This document shows positions 22,751 through 34,320 of a DNA stretch of 64,000 bases, piece by piece. Origin of the DNA: Chionis minor (Eukaryota > Chordata > Aves > Charadriiformes > Chionididae); NCBI GenBank assembly GCA_013398295.1, contig VZSF01000891.1, forward strand, positions 227,001-291,000, read 5' to 3'. Position numbers and translations under genes: made by a program. The notes beneath the pieces were generated by a model. It had not been told where the DNA came from. It saw nothing but the letters and a program-made list of their open reading frames with translations, and searched no databases. The first letter of the stretch is position 1, and the number at the start of each line of letters is the position of its first letter.

Positions 22751-23620
22751 GTCCGGCGGAGGCGCGTCCCGGGGAGCCGGGGCTGGAGCCCCGGTCTGCG
22801 GGTCCTCCGTTCCCTCCCTGCAGAGCCTCCAGACCCGCCCTCTGCGCAGGCTGGTGGCGGCGGCGGTGGGAGCGAGGGGCCCAGGTGGGTCGGTTCGGCT
22901 GCAGCGCGGATCGCGGCCACGCCAAGGCTCGCCCCAGGTGCCCCCTGGCTGGGAGCGCTGGGGACGGAGCAGCTGGAAGGGCCGTCTCCACCCAAGCACC
23001 CCCAGGTCACGGTCAAAGCTTCGTGGTCGTGGTGGGGACCGGCTGGCCTTGGCTGTAGCAGCTCTGCCCCAGGAGGCCACGCTCACCTCAGTCACACCTT
23101 GTATTTGCTCTCTTCATCAGGGTCGCCTAAATACTTTTAACATTAATATGTGGCTTTTATTTTCACTTTTAAACAGTTCTTACGTAGGAAAGCACCTAAC
23201 AAGATGAGGTTCTGGCACCAAGTACTTCAACATTAGAGTAGATGGTTGTACGTGTCAACTGTGTGGAAATAAAGCTGGTACTCGGCGAATCCAGGATGTC
23301 ATGAATGCAGAGGAGGGTCTGAAGGGCGATGGCGGGGGTAGTCGGCTCAGGAGAGGAGAGACATAAGCCAGGAGTGGGAAAGATGGGAAAGAGAACAGTA
23401 AGGGATGGCTCGGCAGGGCCAGACGTAGGGCAGAGATCGCTGAGCCTGCATTCAGAGGGGATCAGAGAAATATACGACGTTCCCATAGTTTATGCAGCAC
23501 AGTTCTTGTCAGTTTTTGTAATAATATTTTTAATTTTGAAAGAAATCCAGAAGGTGAGCAGAGCAGACAGCCTGCATTATTGGGGAGAACAGTAAATTAA
23601 GGACAGTCCTGTGGATGGAG

Positions 23621-23662
23621 AATAAGTTGTCTGATTTTTACAATAAGTTGTCTGATTTTTAG
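23621..23662 (+). repeat. 21-bp tandem duplication, two copies
   Basis: AATAAGTTGTCTGATTTTTA plus one more base occurs twice head to tail, with the copies differing only at the final base. This looks like a recent local duplication. Confidence 0.9.
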
Positions 23663-24151
23663 CTTAGTGAACTGAAAGTAATGGTGGGATATCCAGAAAG
23701 GAGTGTCAGAGATACAGAGATAGATGGGGAGAGGTGAGATCAGGAATCAATGAAATAAACCTGCCGTATAATCTTGAGAAGGGTTAAGGTGCCTTAGTAA
23801 CTAGCATGGGGGAAGGAGAAAATACAGAAAAATTAGTGCTGCTGATGTGTACTGGGAGAAGAAGGATGAAGGTTAGCAGAGGAAAAGGAGGGTCTCTCAG
23901 AATGAGAATAAGTGACTTGCTTTGGATGGGAATGAAGGATATATGTTACAAAGACTGATAGAGGAAACTGAATCTGGTGAGGAGACCTCTTGGTATGGCC
24001 AAGAGGTGGTCTTTTGAGGTAGTTTGTACAAGTTTGCATAGTCAGGAGAGGGAAAAGGTTTAAAATGTGGAACAATTAGCCACAAATTAGCTTTTGTGGA
24101 GCTAACTTTAATACCAGTTAGGTATCAAAACAGGTCCTAGCTGTGTGCCTC

Positions 24152-24182
24152 TGTGTGTGTGTACATATATATATATATATAT
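24152..24182 (+). repeat. Compound microsatellite (TG)n then (AT)9
   Basis: About five TG units are followed by GTAC and nine AT units. A compound dinucleotide repeat. Confidence 0.95.
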
Positions 24183-24819
24183 GTTTATGCTGAGGCTGCC
24201 CCTGAGCATCCTGGGGGGGGTTCCATGTGAGCGTCTCTGCCCTGAAGTGGCGAGGCGGCAGTTCTGTGATGGGGGTTGCCCTCTGTGGGTGTCTTGTACT
24301 GTGGCTGTTCTGGCTTATCCAGTGAATTTAGATTCCCAGCTCATTCCTACAGGGAGCAATATATGCAGCAGATGTTTGCAGTGACACAAAACAGTCTTTC
24401 AAAGGAGGCCGCATTTTTTCAGTCAACCCAAATACGTTCCTGTGTGAGAGTGGCAAAGCAAACCAACTGAAGATGTGTACAGGATTGTAACGTGAATTTC
24501 TAGTGCATATGTATATTCTTTTTCGGTGTAGGGACAGCTAGTTCTTCCAGATGTGTCTGCTGCACACCAAGGACTAGCTCTTTGCGCAGGTTTTGATTCT
24601 GGGTTGCAGGTAGCTTGTATTTTGTCACTGGGTTTTCACTGCATCTCTGAGGTAATTCTGCTTGTCTGGTGACAGGCCGTGGTAGCACTTCAGGTGCACC
24701 TGGCTCCGTGACTCCCACTCCCCTCTCGTAGGGGAGAGGTGAGTTCTCTCACGTGATGTGACAACAGCGATGTGAACAGTTGGTCTAAATTGTACATACC
24801 GTATAGAAATTCTCCGCAA

Positions 24820-24827
24820 ATGCAAAT
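24820..24827 (+). promoter_or_regulatory. POU octamer motif ATGCAAAT
   Basis: A perfect octamer overlapping a short palindrome (AAATGCATTT, 24825 area). Single octamers occur by chance about every 30 kb per strand, so function is uncertain. Confidence 0.15.
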
Positions 24828-25698
24828 GCATTTGTACTCCATTGCGTTTTTTAACTAGGGAATAAGAGCAAGTTTTAATAACCAGGAAACAGTGACAAGT
24901 TATTCATGTAGCTATCATAATAAGTGCCTTTGCTTCAGAGAAGAAGTTGGGTAGAGGCAGACAAATAAATACAAACTAAAAGTGCTCTTTTGTGAATTTG
25001 TTTTGCAGATGTTTTCATGTCACTGATATTTTTTATTTAGTGCTGCTATTAACTACACACTGTAAAGCAGAGCCAGCATTTGGAAAATGCAACTTGTTCC
25101 TCAAGGAAAGGAATGAGGAAAGATGTTTCAGTGGGAGACTGCAAGTAAAGGGTGTAAATACAGCACTTAGCTGTGACTCACTTTGCAGATCCTGGCCTTG
25201 CAGACATACGTTTTGATAGAGCTTTGCACTTGTACTCCAGTGTCGTTTCTTGTTTCACCTCGCGGAGTAGCTGCAGGTTCCTGGTGAAAGGAGCTGTTTC
25301 TGCTCCCATTCTGCTTGCTTGTTTGTCTTGCCTGTCCCTTTGCGTAGAGTCTAGCGACGGTGGGGCTGCAGGAGGGAGAAGGATTGGGTCAGCAAGCTGA
25401 GCTGATGGAAAACCGGCCTCCCCAAAATTCTCTCATGCAGGAGGACTGAACGGATTCATACAGCGATTGCATGGTGTCCACGGCCCACGCAAGGCAGGGG
25501 CTGGAAATCTGCTGGTGCCCGTGGGAAGAAAGTGTGGGAACAGAACCACCTCTTTGGTGGCGGTCTACAATTACACTGGATTGATCATATGAGGAAGCAT
25601 TTTGTCACTCTTAAGGCAACAATGTAGGAGAGAGGTCAGTATGAATTCATCCACATGTAGTAGCACACACATTACGCAGCAGTTGCTGTCTGCATTAG

Positions 25699-26008
25699 AG
25701 ACTTTATGGAAACAAGTTGTATAGAAAGAAGTTTGAGGTGGAATTTGCTTTTGGTTTGTGTGTTACTCTGTATAAAAAGAAAACCAAGCAATTTGAGAAA
25801 TTATCTACAAAACTTAAGAGTCCAACGGGTGATTAGTTTGCATTGCTTTTTTAAGTACGCTCCATCTGCTTGTACTACTCAGGTGGTACTAAATGGAAAA
25901 AATACAGGCATAACCAGCTGTTACAAAACTCCCGGTCTGTATCAAGGAGAAATCTTCACCAGTGTAAGATTGGGCAAGGAACTGGAGCTGAATTTCTTCA
26001 CTCTGCTG
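25699..26008 (+). other. Candidate exon (310 nt) inside the longest AT-region open frame
   Basis: GTTGCTGTCTGCATTAG gives an acceptor ending at 25698 and CTCTGCTG followed by GTATGT at 26009 a moderate donor. A frame starting at ATG 25706 stays open for 154 codons, to 26170, longer than usual for this base composition. Its start has a hydrophobic stretch (NLLLVCVLLCIKRK), which could be a signal anchor if translated. Nothing is recognised. By rough expectation one such frame in 64 kb could arise by chance. Confidence 0.18.
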
Positions 26009-29000
26009 GTATGTACACGTGCCAGAATCCAGGCCTTCATCTGCAGAGCTAACAACTGCAGAACGGCCTTTCCCTGCTCCCTTCACAAGAGCCGCTGCAT
26101 CGCACGCCAAGTGTTAAAGCTGTGCGCTTCAGGTTATTCTCGAGCAGCACAGAACTGCAGCTTGTCTTGAAATCTTTTCCTGTATGCTGTTTGTCATTTA
26201 AGTTACTTATTTTTAAATTACATCTGAATCAATATTTCAGATAACTTGGGGGAGGATGTGTCGTGATTCAGGAGTGGCCTGATGCAGTGACCTTGCTCAC
26301 ACAGGATTTCTTCAGGAGAACACAGGTTCTAATAACGGGCAGTTTGTGATGCTGCCTGTAAGAGCAAGAGGGGTGGAATTGCTCCCCTTTGATGCTTTTG
26401 AGCTATCGAAAGTATCTCTTTGTGGTAACTGGTTACATTCTGCAAATATTTGTTGTTCAAAGTATCCCTTCCTCTGTCTCTTGTGTGATTTTTAGGGGTT
26501 TTCCCCCTTCTTACAGCAATACATAAACAATGGTTTTATTGTACACGAGAAGGTAACATTTCACAACAAAACCAGCTGTGTGTAGTCCTTAGATTCCTAA
26601 TTCTCTCTTCTCCTTCAAATGTTTAAGACTCATTTAACATGCTTCATATTACAGCTGTTCACTTAACTTTTTTTTTTTTTTNCCCGCTTCTTTGCATACT
26701 TTAAAATAGTTTTAACTGTTTAATTCTGTAATTCATTTTGGTCAATGAGAGACGCTTGCGTTCCAGCTGCTTTGCTTCAAAGGCTAACTTCTCTGAAGCA
26801 GAAGTATACCCTTTGCCCTATTTAATTGTGGGACTTTCTGACCTTACACTGAACAACTCTCCTTTCTCTCCAAAGCTGGGATCTCCACAGTATCAGGGTT
26901 GATGAACACTGGCAGTTTTGGCTCTGTTTGTTTCTTTGTGGATTTTGTTTGCTTTTGGCCCAATGCTGATTGAACAGCTGTGTTTCTTTGGTGCTGAAAA
27001 GCGTAGTGGTGAGGGATGCAGCCTGTATCTGTTAGTCTAGTGTAAGTTTTAGTGCTGTTTTAATTCTGAATAGCTATTTGACTTCTTCTGGCGTGCTCTA
27101 CTGTCTGTGAAGAAAATAATGAGTGTTTGAAGTCCAGAAGACAAGCTGCAAGTTTGGTGCCTCCCCATTAAAAAGAAATTAATAGAGGGAGAATCAACTA
27201 AGTATTACTTTCCTTTTCCCAGTGATAACCCTGACTTCTTTTTAAAATAACTTTTTAATTAATTTTCTCTGGAACCTGTGGCAGGGCTGTTTCATGGACA
27301 TTCTTAATGCTACTTTGATTTCCTTCTTGTACAGTATTGTAACTAATTTTTTTTTTCTAGCTCCGTATTGCCTGTTTGCCCTTCAGGCTGTACAGATTAT
27401 AAAATGAGATTTCTCTGCTTCTGGCTACTGATCTATAGTCTCTTTTCTGTCCTCTAATCTGCTGTTCTTTAGTACTTTGATTCTTGGGTGGCCTTTCTTA
27501 TCCCTCTCCTTTGGATTTAGTGTTTTCTCTAGCCTTTCTGAGGCAGCTTTCTCCATGTTCATTGTCTGTTTGGCATCAGCATGATCTGTAGCTTCACTCT
27601 TTCTTCCTTTCATCCTTCACAAGATCTCAGCTGCATATGGTGGCCACCTTTTCTTTAAAACTGCTTTAGCAAAAGCTCTTTCAAAAACTTATGCAATCTA
27701 CCATCTACCTTCTTGCCTGTTCTTATCTTCAGTGTTCCCTCCCCACTACGCTCCTAGTTTGAGATCTGTCAACTCTGCGTGATTAAATCGGTGTAAATAG
27801 GCTTGGCAAACAGTTTTGGGTTCTTATATATTGGCTCTCCCTGGGTCCTCAGATCCGCCCCCCCCCCCTTCAGATNCCCCCCCCTTCCCCCCCCCCGCTA
27901 GAAAACCTGCTCTTTACTGTCTCTCGGCACCATCTCCTGAGCACTATCTCTTTCTCTGCTTTTTCTGTCTTTGTCTGTTGTCTCCAGGGCCTCCACTGTC
28001 ACATCATACAGTTCTTCCGTCGTATCTGGCATTTCTGACCTGATCTTCCTCTCTAGCTTGCCGCATTTTCTCATTAGTTACAGGAGTCCCCTACTGATTC
28101 TGTCAGACTTTTTTTTTTTTTTTAAGGTATTTCCTACAGCTTTTCTAATTTTTTTTTTTTCCCTGTGACTTTTAAAAAAATGTCCTCTAACAACTGAAGC
28201 AAACTGGTGGGGGTTTTGTGTTAGCTTGCTCGCTTTCTTCCTTTTTTGTTTTGCATATTGACTTCCTGGAGCCATTCTGAAAAATCTTCAGACCATCCCA
28301 TTTGCAGTGCTGAACACCAGTACCATCTGTATTTCTAAAACTACTGAGGAAGGCTGGGGTTGTGCGTTAGCTTGCCTTTGTGATTTGAGAGGTAACATGT
28401 TAAAGCTGTCTAATGGCCATCATCATGCAATTTTTAGGCCTTTTAACATGTTTTGTTCAAAGTGTGCTTCACTAGCAGTTTATGCTGTCAGCATGTCGCC
28501 TTGAGCTTCCAGTCGCACAGCTTTAGCAATCTTCACCTACTGACATTCCCTTTCCTAAGGCCAAGTGTCCCAGGAGATTTTTTTCATGTGACACAATCTT
28601 CTGTAAACTAGAGCGCTGAAATCTCTTAGCAAAATTAGTTCATCAGGCTTCAGTACTGGGTGACCTCACTGTGAAACAGCCTCTAAAATATATTTTATGT
28701 GTCCAGATTGTCTAGGTAATTCCATTAGTATCATTCTTATGGTAGCTGAGCAGGTAGATTGTCTTATTATCACAGTGCTTGAATTAAATTCAGGCTAATT
28801 TAGTAAATGGTAAACTCTGCTGGTGATAGGGGTTCCATGTAACTCTTTGCTTCCATAAACTTCTCTCCATTTTTAACGTGGACTTTTTTACAGAAATACA
28901 ATTATCTTTCTCCTTGTTTGTTTTTTTTAAGTAATGCACACAAAATAAGTGCAAATTGAGGTGATATATTTGATGTAGTGTTGTAAAAGTGGGAGAGCTG

Positions 29001-30734
29001 ACTCTTTTTTGTCAAAAAAAATCTCTGTGTTAACATTTCACTTTTTTGTTATTGCCACCTGTATTGTGACAGTTAAGATGGGTTAAGATTCACTGGGATG
29101 AGCATGGTGAGACTGAGCAATCAACTGGTTTTTGTTATAACAGAAAGCCAAAGCAGTCAATATTTGTATTGTTTTATCAAGCATTCTTTCAAAATAAACA
29201 GAACTTCTGTTTCCTGAAATCAAGTGGAGTGTAACAAACTGAAACCACTATTTCGGGTTTTAAAATAGGCAAAAGAGTGACCTTGGGTGGGGGAGATTTG
29301 GATAATTGTAACACTTTTGATATTAGTATATTTATTTCTTTTTAACTTGAGATTTTGAATATATGGAATTGAACGGGGCTCTGGGTGCCGTTGTCGGTTG
29401 TGCCCCAAGAGTGTTTTGTGAGGGTGGATTTAGTTGCCTTTTTCCACTCACACCCATGTCATGTAAACAGTACGAGTCTGGAAACTGAATTTCTATTTTT
29501 TCTGTCAACGCATGAGTTTTCCCAGCAGCCACTGTGTTCTGCTGTTGTTGGTTAGGTTGCCTTCAGATCTGACTTCATCATTTCATACAAAGCAACAACA
29601 TTGAAGTATGTTACGGTTGCTTTTGCGAGCCTTAGTTAGTGCTTCTCAAGTCCTACCTAAAGTTTGTTGATGCTGGAGTTTCCTGACAAAAAGATCTTGT
29701 GATATTGCCAGGAAGTTGTCACATCCTCTCCACTCTCCCAGCAACCCCCTGCTCTTGGAAACAGCTGTAGCAGGTAGACTATTTCCACCAAAATGTTTGA
29801 AGTTTAGCAGTTATGTGCTGTGGAATACAGGATATTAGAATGACTTTAATTTATACTGGGCTCATGAAGTTTTATAATAATATGTGCTTGGGGGAGGGAC
29901 GGATGGGGACACACCACCTGAGTTTGGGGAAACAAGAGGGCTGCTTTACCAAATCATGAAAATCAGCCTGCCTCCCTGACCAGCAGAGCTGTTCTGCACT
30001 TCCGGAGCAACAAGCAGGAACTACCTTGGATTGTGAGACTGCTGTGAAATGCAGATTGAATCACTGGGATTGAGCAGTGATTCCTTCCTTGAAGGCACAG
30101 GCTTGTGTTGTGAGTAGAGAAAGCTTGCGCTGCCTCAAGACGAGCTCCAGGAAGGTTTGCAGGAGGTGTGCTGTTGCCTTTTCTGCTCTCTATAGGACAT
30201 CCAGTTTTCCAGGATAGTGTAAGCGGTTACAAGAAAGATGTTCAATTCTAGTCCTAGAGTCCCAGGGATAAAAATGAGCGTGCTGTTAGCATGCCAGCTG
30301 CAGCTGCCACCTCATCTGCCAGACTAGATCAGACACTATCCTCACAGTCGTGACTGAACAGTGTTATCAGCTAACTTCATGTGGCAATCTCAGCTCCTTG
30401 TGGTTGTGCAGAGCAGTGATTCTCGTTGGGATTGTTCACGTGACAAAGAATCTGGCAATGGAACAATCCATTCTGAAATCTCTCGTAGCATCTCATTTTC
30501 TATACCTTTATTGTTTCCCTTCACTACAGTCTGACTACTGCGCAAACCCTGAATGGTATGAGTCTGCTGTTAGGTTGGTTCATTATTTTGGGTTTTTTTT
30601 CCATTAGAAGTTCTGTTCTCTGCCTTCTGTTGAAAAGTACATAGTAATTTCTGTGGGAATGTTATTTCCTGATTATTCCTTGAAATCCAGTGTTTTTCCT
30701 GATGTAGCTGTGCAAGTCATATGAAGGTCTTCCA
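26009..30734. other. No confident gene; T-rich and C-rich tracts
   Basis: Low-complexity tracts include poly-T with an N at 26682, C-runs with an N at 27876, and T-runs at about 28110 and 28150. Between 27400 and 28300 the + strand is strongly pyrimidine-rich. Minus-strand frames there are Lys/Glu/Arg-rich (for example 27425-27613 and 28078-28275) and could be remains of a retrocopy or simply the result of strand asymmetry. Confidence 0.35.
27855..27897. repeat. C-rich low-complexity tract with an ambiguous base
   Basis: Long C runs broken by CTTCAGAT and TT, with an N at 27876. This is a probable sequencing difficulty, so length and content are unreliable. Confidence 0.9.
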
Positions 30735-30825
30735 TCACAGAGTCATATTTTGGTTGGAAGAGACCTGCAGGATCAAGTCCAACCGTTAACGTAGCATGGT
30801 AGTGCTTACGTGACAAACATGATGT
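30735..30825 (-). mobile_element. CR1 LINE 3'-end fragment, minus strand
   Basis: On +, ATCACAGAGTCATATTTTGG, GGTTGGAAGAGACCT and GATCAAGTCCAACC occur in the order and spacing of the reverse complement of a CR1 3' UTR. Only about 90 bases are recognisable and they are diverged. The upper boundary is approximate. Confidence 0.75.
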
Positions 30826-31705
30826 GGCTCAGTTAGTATAATACCAAGCTAGTTATTCTGTGAACCAGGTCCTCACTGATAACCATATCAGTCAGACCCC
30901 CTCGATTTGCTGTAGTCCATGGCAAAGACGTTAGAGATGGTGCTGGAGTTGCAGGTGACGAGAGGGAGGCTTCTTGCTCGTGCTGAGGGAGGCAAAATCT
31001 CTTCCGAATCCCACCGGTCAGGCTAGCTGTGCCTTACCTTCTTTCTCCTAAGACATGTGAGTTTTTGCAGTATATGTCACTGCTTGAAGAAGGGTTGAGT
31101 TGGAATGCCTTTTCTGCTGTTTTACACACCATGTGACTTTTCTTCTGAAATATGGCATGCTGCATCGCTTACTAAATGCTTCAAGGGGGAGACGTCTTGA
31201 TCCTATTGTAAGAGCCTTATCTTCTTTTCACATGCAGCAGTGGTGAGTAAGTATGAGGTGAAAATAAGAAAATCTTGGTGCCCTTTTGTAAGGGGAGAGT
31301 ATGTTCAACTAATAGCTTGTTCACTAATTGCATGTATGGATTTCTCAGAAGTTGCTGTCTATGGCGGGTATACTCATTGCTTTCACAAGTAGTATAGTTT
31401 TTTTAATATTAAAATAATTCTGTCCATTTACCAAAAGAAAGAAAAAGAAGAAATAAATGGTTTAGCTGTCTATTGTCACATGCAAAATCCTGGATTTGTT
31501 AAAAGAACCATGTAGAGAGGAAGCATTTTATCTTATCTTGCCGAGTTCTGTTGAACAGCAAAGAACCACTACTTTTGTGGTGCAGTAATCCACAGATCTG
31601 GCTCTGTGGTGGGTATCTCCCGTGGAGATCTTGCTCAAGGTTGGAAAAGCTCACACACTGAATCAGTAGGACCCAATTATTAGCTCTTTTCCCCCCACCA
31701 TACCA

Positions 31706-31724
31706 GTGTGTGTGTGTGTGTGTG
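31706..31724 (+). repeat. (GT)n microsatellite
   Basis: About nine GT units, followed by a short interrupted GCATGTGTGC extension. Confidence 0.95.
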
Positions 31725-34280
31725 CATGTGTGCACCATTGCAGCCGCAGCCACTAGTCATACACATGCTCCTGGCTGAAAGGAGCGCTGGAGCTTTTTAA
31801 TTTGGAGAGCTCTGTTACTGGCAGGGATTACGTTTTGCATTTAAAAAATTATCAGCTTTCACTGTAATGTATGACTGTAGAACACAGCTGTTACTGCGTT
31901 TTCAAACAAGGTATTTTCAGCAATAACTGTTGCTTTAGCAAGTATTCATGGAAACCCCCCAAACAAATAAACACCTTCTTTCCCCAGGCTAAACACCAAC
32001 AATGTGGGCATAGCCAGTTATTCATAAGCAGTCTAGTTCTGTATCCATTTCATGCAGTCATTTAACAGCACAGGCTCAAGTGTTTCTATAAATTGATTTC
32101 TAGGCCATGCTTGGTACTTTTTCGGAGGGGGCCCGCAACAAAGAGGCGTATGGTCTGCCCCTCCAGCAGCCAGCATTCTGCTGCTCTTCCCTTTGCTGGG
32201 CTCTTGTAAACCTGACAGCAGGACCTCACCGTATATGTGCAGTGTTTGCTGATCTGGATTTGTATAATCCTTGTTAGAGCTAAACTGTCTTTTTACAATT
32301 TTGAGGAGTGTTTTTGATGGTATTTTGTGTCTTTTATGTGGTTACCCTGAGATATTGAGGCCACTCTGGTTTTGTCGAATTCATTTTTTTTGTTTGGTTT
32401 TTTTTTTTTTAATTCCACTTCAGATGAACAGGTTTTTATTACATCAGCTAGATGGCAAATGAAAGCATTGCTAGATATATTTTAACATCTTTAAGCATGT
32501 AAAAAAGTGAACTAAAATAAAGTAATAATCCAAGTACACAAAAATAAGATTTTTGTCTGAATAACTACTAGGTTTGCTTGTATCTTCTGTTACACAATAG
32601 AAAATAATTTAGAGTACACTATGTAACTTGGTGGCAAGCAACACTTCTTTTTGTCTTTAACAGCTCTCAGAAAAATTGCATGTAGTTCAGCAATTTTGCT
32701 GTTCCCAAAACCTGTGTGGTTTTGGGCATAGGATAGTGTCTGTCAAACAATGCCTGTTCCATTGAGTTTGTTATTCAGAAGTTCACAAGTTAGAGAGTGC
32801 CTTGTGATTATGCTAATTGACTGTGATTGGGGCATTTGGCTTGTTCCTGTTGCAGTCTTCACACAAGACCTTAAATGAGATGGTTAACCTTTCTTTCTCA
32901 AGCTTGTTAAAAGCATTTGCAGTAGTTTTGTGCATGAACAAGCTAAGCCTTAGGACAATCTTCCTAGCCTTAAGGTAGTCATCCATGCTTCTAGCTACGT
33001 ATCCCTGTCTTTTTTTTGTGCATTGAGATGCTTTAGCTATGAATTTTTTCTTCATCTGTGTTTGCTGGCTAACAGAAAATCTTCCTGTCCTCCTTTGAGA
33101 ATGGTAGGAAAGACGTTTTGAGAGATTATTGGTATTAAAGCAATTTAGCATGCACTTTAATTGCAAAATGCTTAAATTTGACATTCCACTTCCCTAAGCA
33201 TTATTCCCATTTTGTAGGCTAGTGTGGGTGTAGGTTCCTTGTTAAATGACTTCTGAGCAATGTGTGGGTCATTGCTGAAATGCGTGTTACAGCCCATCAT
33301 AGGCATGCAGCACGGGCTGATCTCGAGCTCTTCATTGTATTGATAATTCCAGAATTTCCAGAAGGATTTTGTGAGCTTACGGCTTTGAATGTTCTCACTT
33401 GCTATTCTGACAAGGCTTTATAAATAAATACAGAAATACACTGTCGGGCCCAAGTTTCTGGGCTGCGTTTGCTGATGCTGTGTTTAAGGCAAGCGAGCAG
33501 AAGTCGAAACCTCTGTTGGTCTCCAGCGGTGGTGCTCATTCAGCCTTTGGGAGCTGGGAAGCAAAGCTCAGGCTACCTTGGTCCGCGTGTTCACAGTGAT
33601 GGTGGAGTGTAAGGATGGTTTAGCTGTCCAGAAGAGGCAAGACCACCGTGAAGAGGAGCGACGAATGACAGCACAGGCTCCCATCGGAAGGTTTGTCTTC
33701 AGTTGTTGCTGCTTCAGAGGAGGGTGGTCTGCACGTGTCTGAATTGCGCCTTACGTTTGAAATTACTCTATTTGACTTGCAAGAGACTTGTAAGAGAGCT
33801 TGAGGAATCACGCGGCACAGTGAGAGCAGGCCGCGCTGTAGCAGAGTGACCACCAAAGGAGCTCCTTGAAATAATTTACGAAGTAATACAGCAGTTAGCA
33901 TGCTGTCCTGATTTATGTAAGGGGATGTGGCTGTGAAAGAGCCCAAGCACTATTGCCATAGGTCTTACTCTTCCTTAGGTGCCTTATTTGTCCTTTTCAG
34001 CAGCAGTGAATGGCTGAGAGTAAAAATTAAAGCAGTCTTTAGGTTGCTGTCTTGTATGGTGAGTGCAGAGTTATTTGCACAGTATTCTCCAAGTTCAACT
34101 TTGCTCTGTATCACATCTCGAGTAACTGGACTTGTAATTCAGAGCTGTATTTCACAATTTACATTATCTGTTTGCATTCTGCAGCTCAGTAACTGAAGTG
34201 ATAGACAATACATTAGCACCTAAACTGAAGTGTAATGTTTCTAATGCAAAGACTGAGGGAGAGCATTTGAAGTTAAACAT

Positions 34281-34320
34281 AACTAGTTTTTATTGCATGA
34301 AACTAGTTTTTATTGTGTGT
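34281..34320 (+). repeat. 20-bp tandem duplication
   Basis: AACTAGTTTTTATTG occurs twice with a 20-base period; the last five bases of each copy differ. AT-rich and without evident function. Confidence 0.85.

Larger units (their letters stand above)
22380..23090. promoter_or_regulatory. CpG island, probable promoter, interrupted by an assembly gap
   Basis: About 700 bases of very GC-rich, CpG-dense sequence stand out sharply from AT-rich flanks, the standard look of a vertebrate promoter CpG island. It contains an AAGATGGCGCC element at 22397-22407, close to the YY1 site used near many TATA-less start sites, and no obvious TATA box. A donor-like CCCAG/GTGGGT lies at 22885. Orientation is unclear and could be bidirectional. 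Assembly is incomplete here (22628-22708 is N). The long ORFs running through the gap are artefacts of composition and X-filled codons. Confidence 0.65.
23091..25698. other. No gene seen; small repeats
   Basis: Apart from a 21-bp tandem duplication and a TG/TA microsatellite (listed separately), this is unremarkable. Purine-rich sequence runs through 23280-24070. A composite ATGCAAAT octamer plus AAATGCATTT palindrome lies at 24818-24830. Confidence 0.4.

Noticed and set aside
22419..23207. 262-codon open frame on +
   Set aside because: Depends on an 81-N gap read as X; other frames are equally open because of GC content.
24014..24045. Sequence resembling a let-7 family miRNA (TGAGGTAGTTTGTACA) followed by a miR-153-like start (TTGCATAGTCA)
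   Set aside because: The let-7-like part lacks three central bases, the miR-153 match ends after 11 bases, and the downstream sequence has no complementary star arm to form a hairpin.
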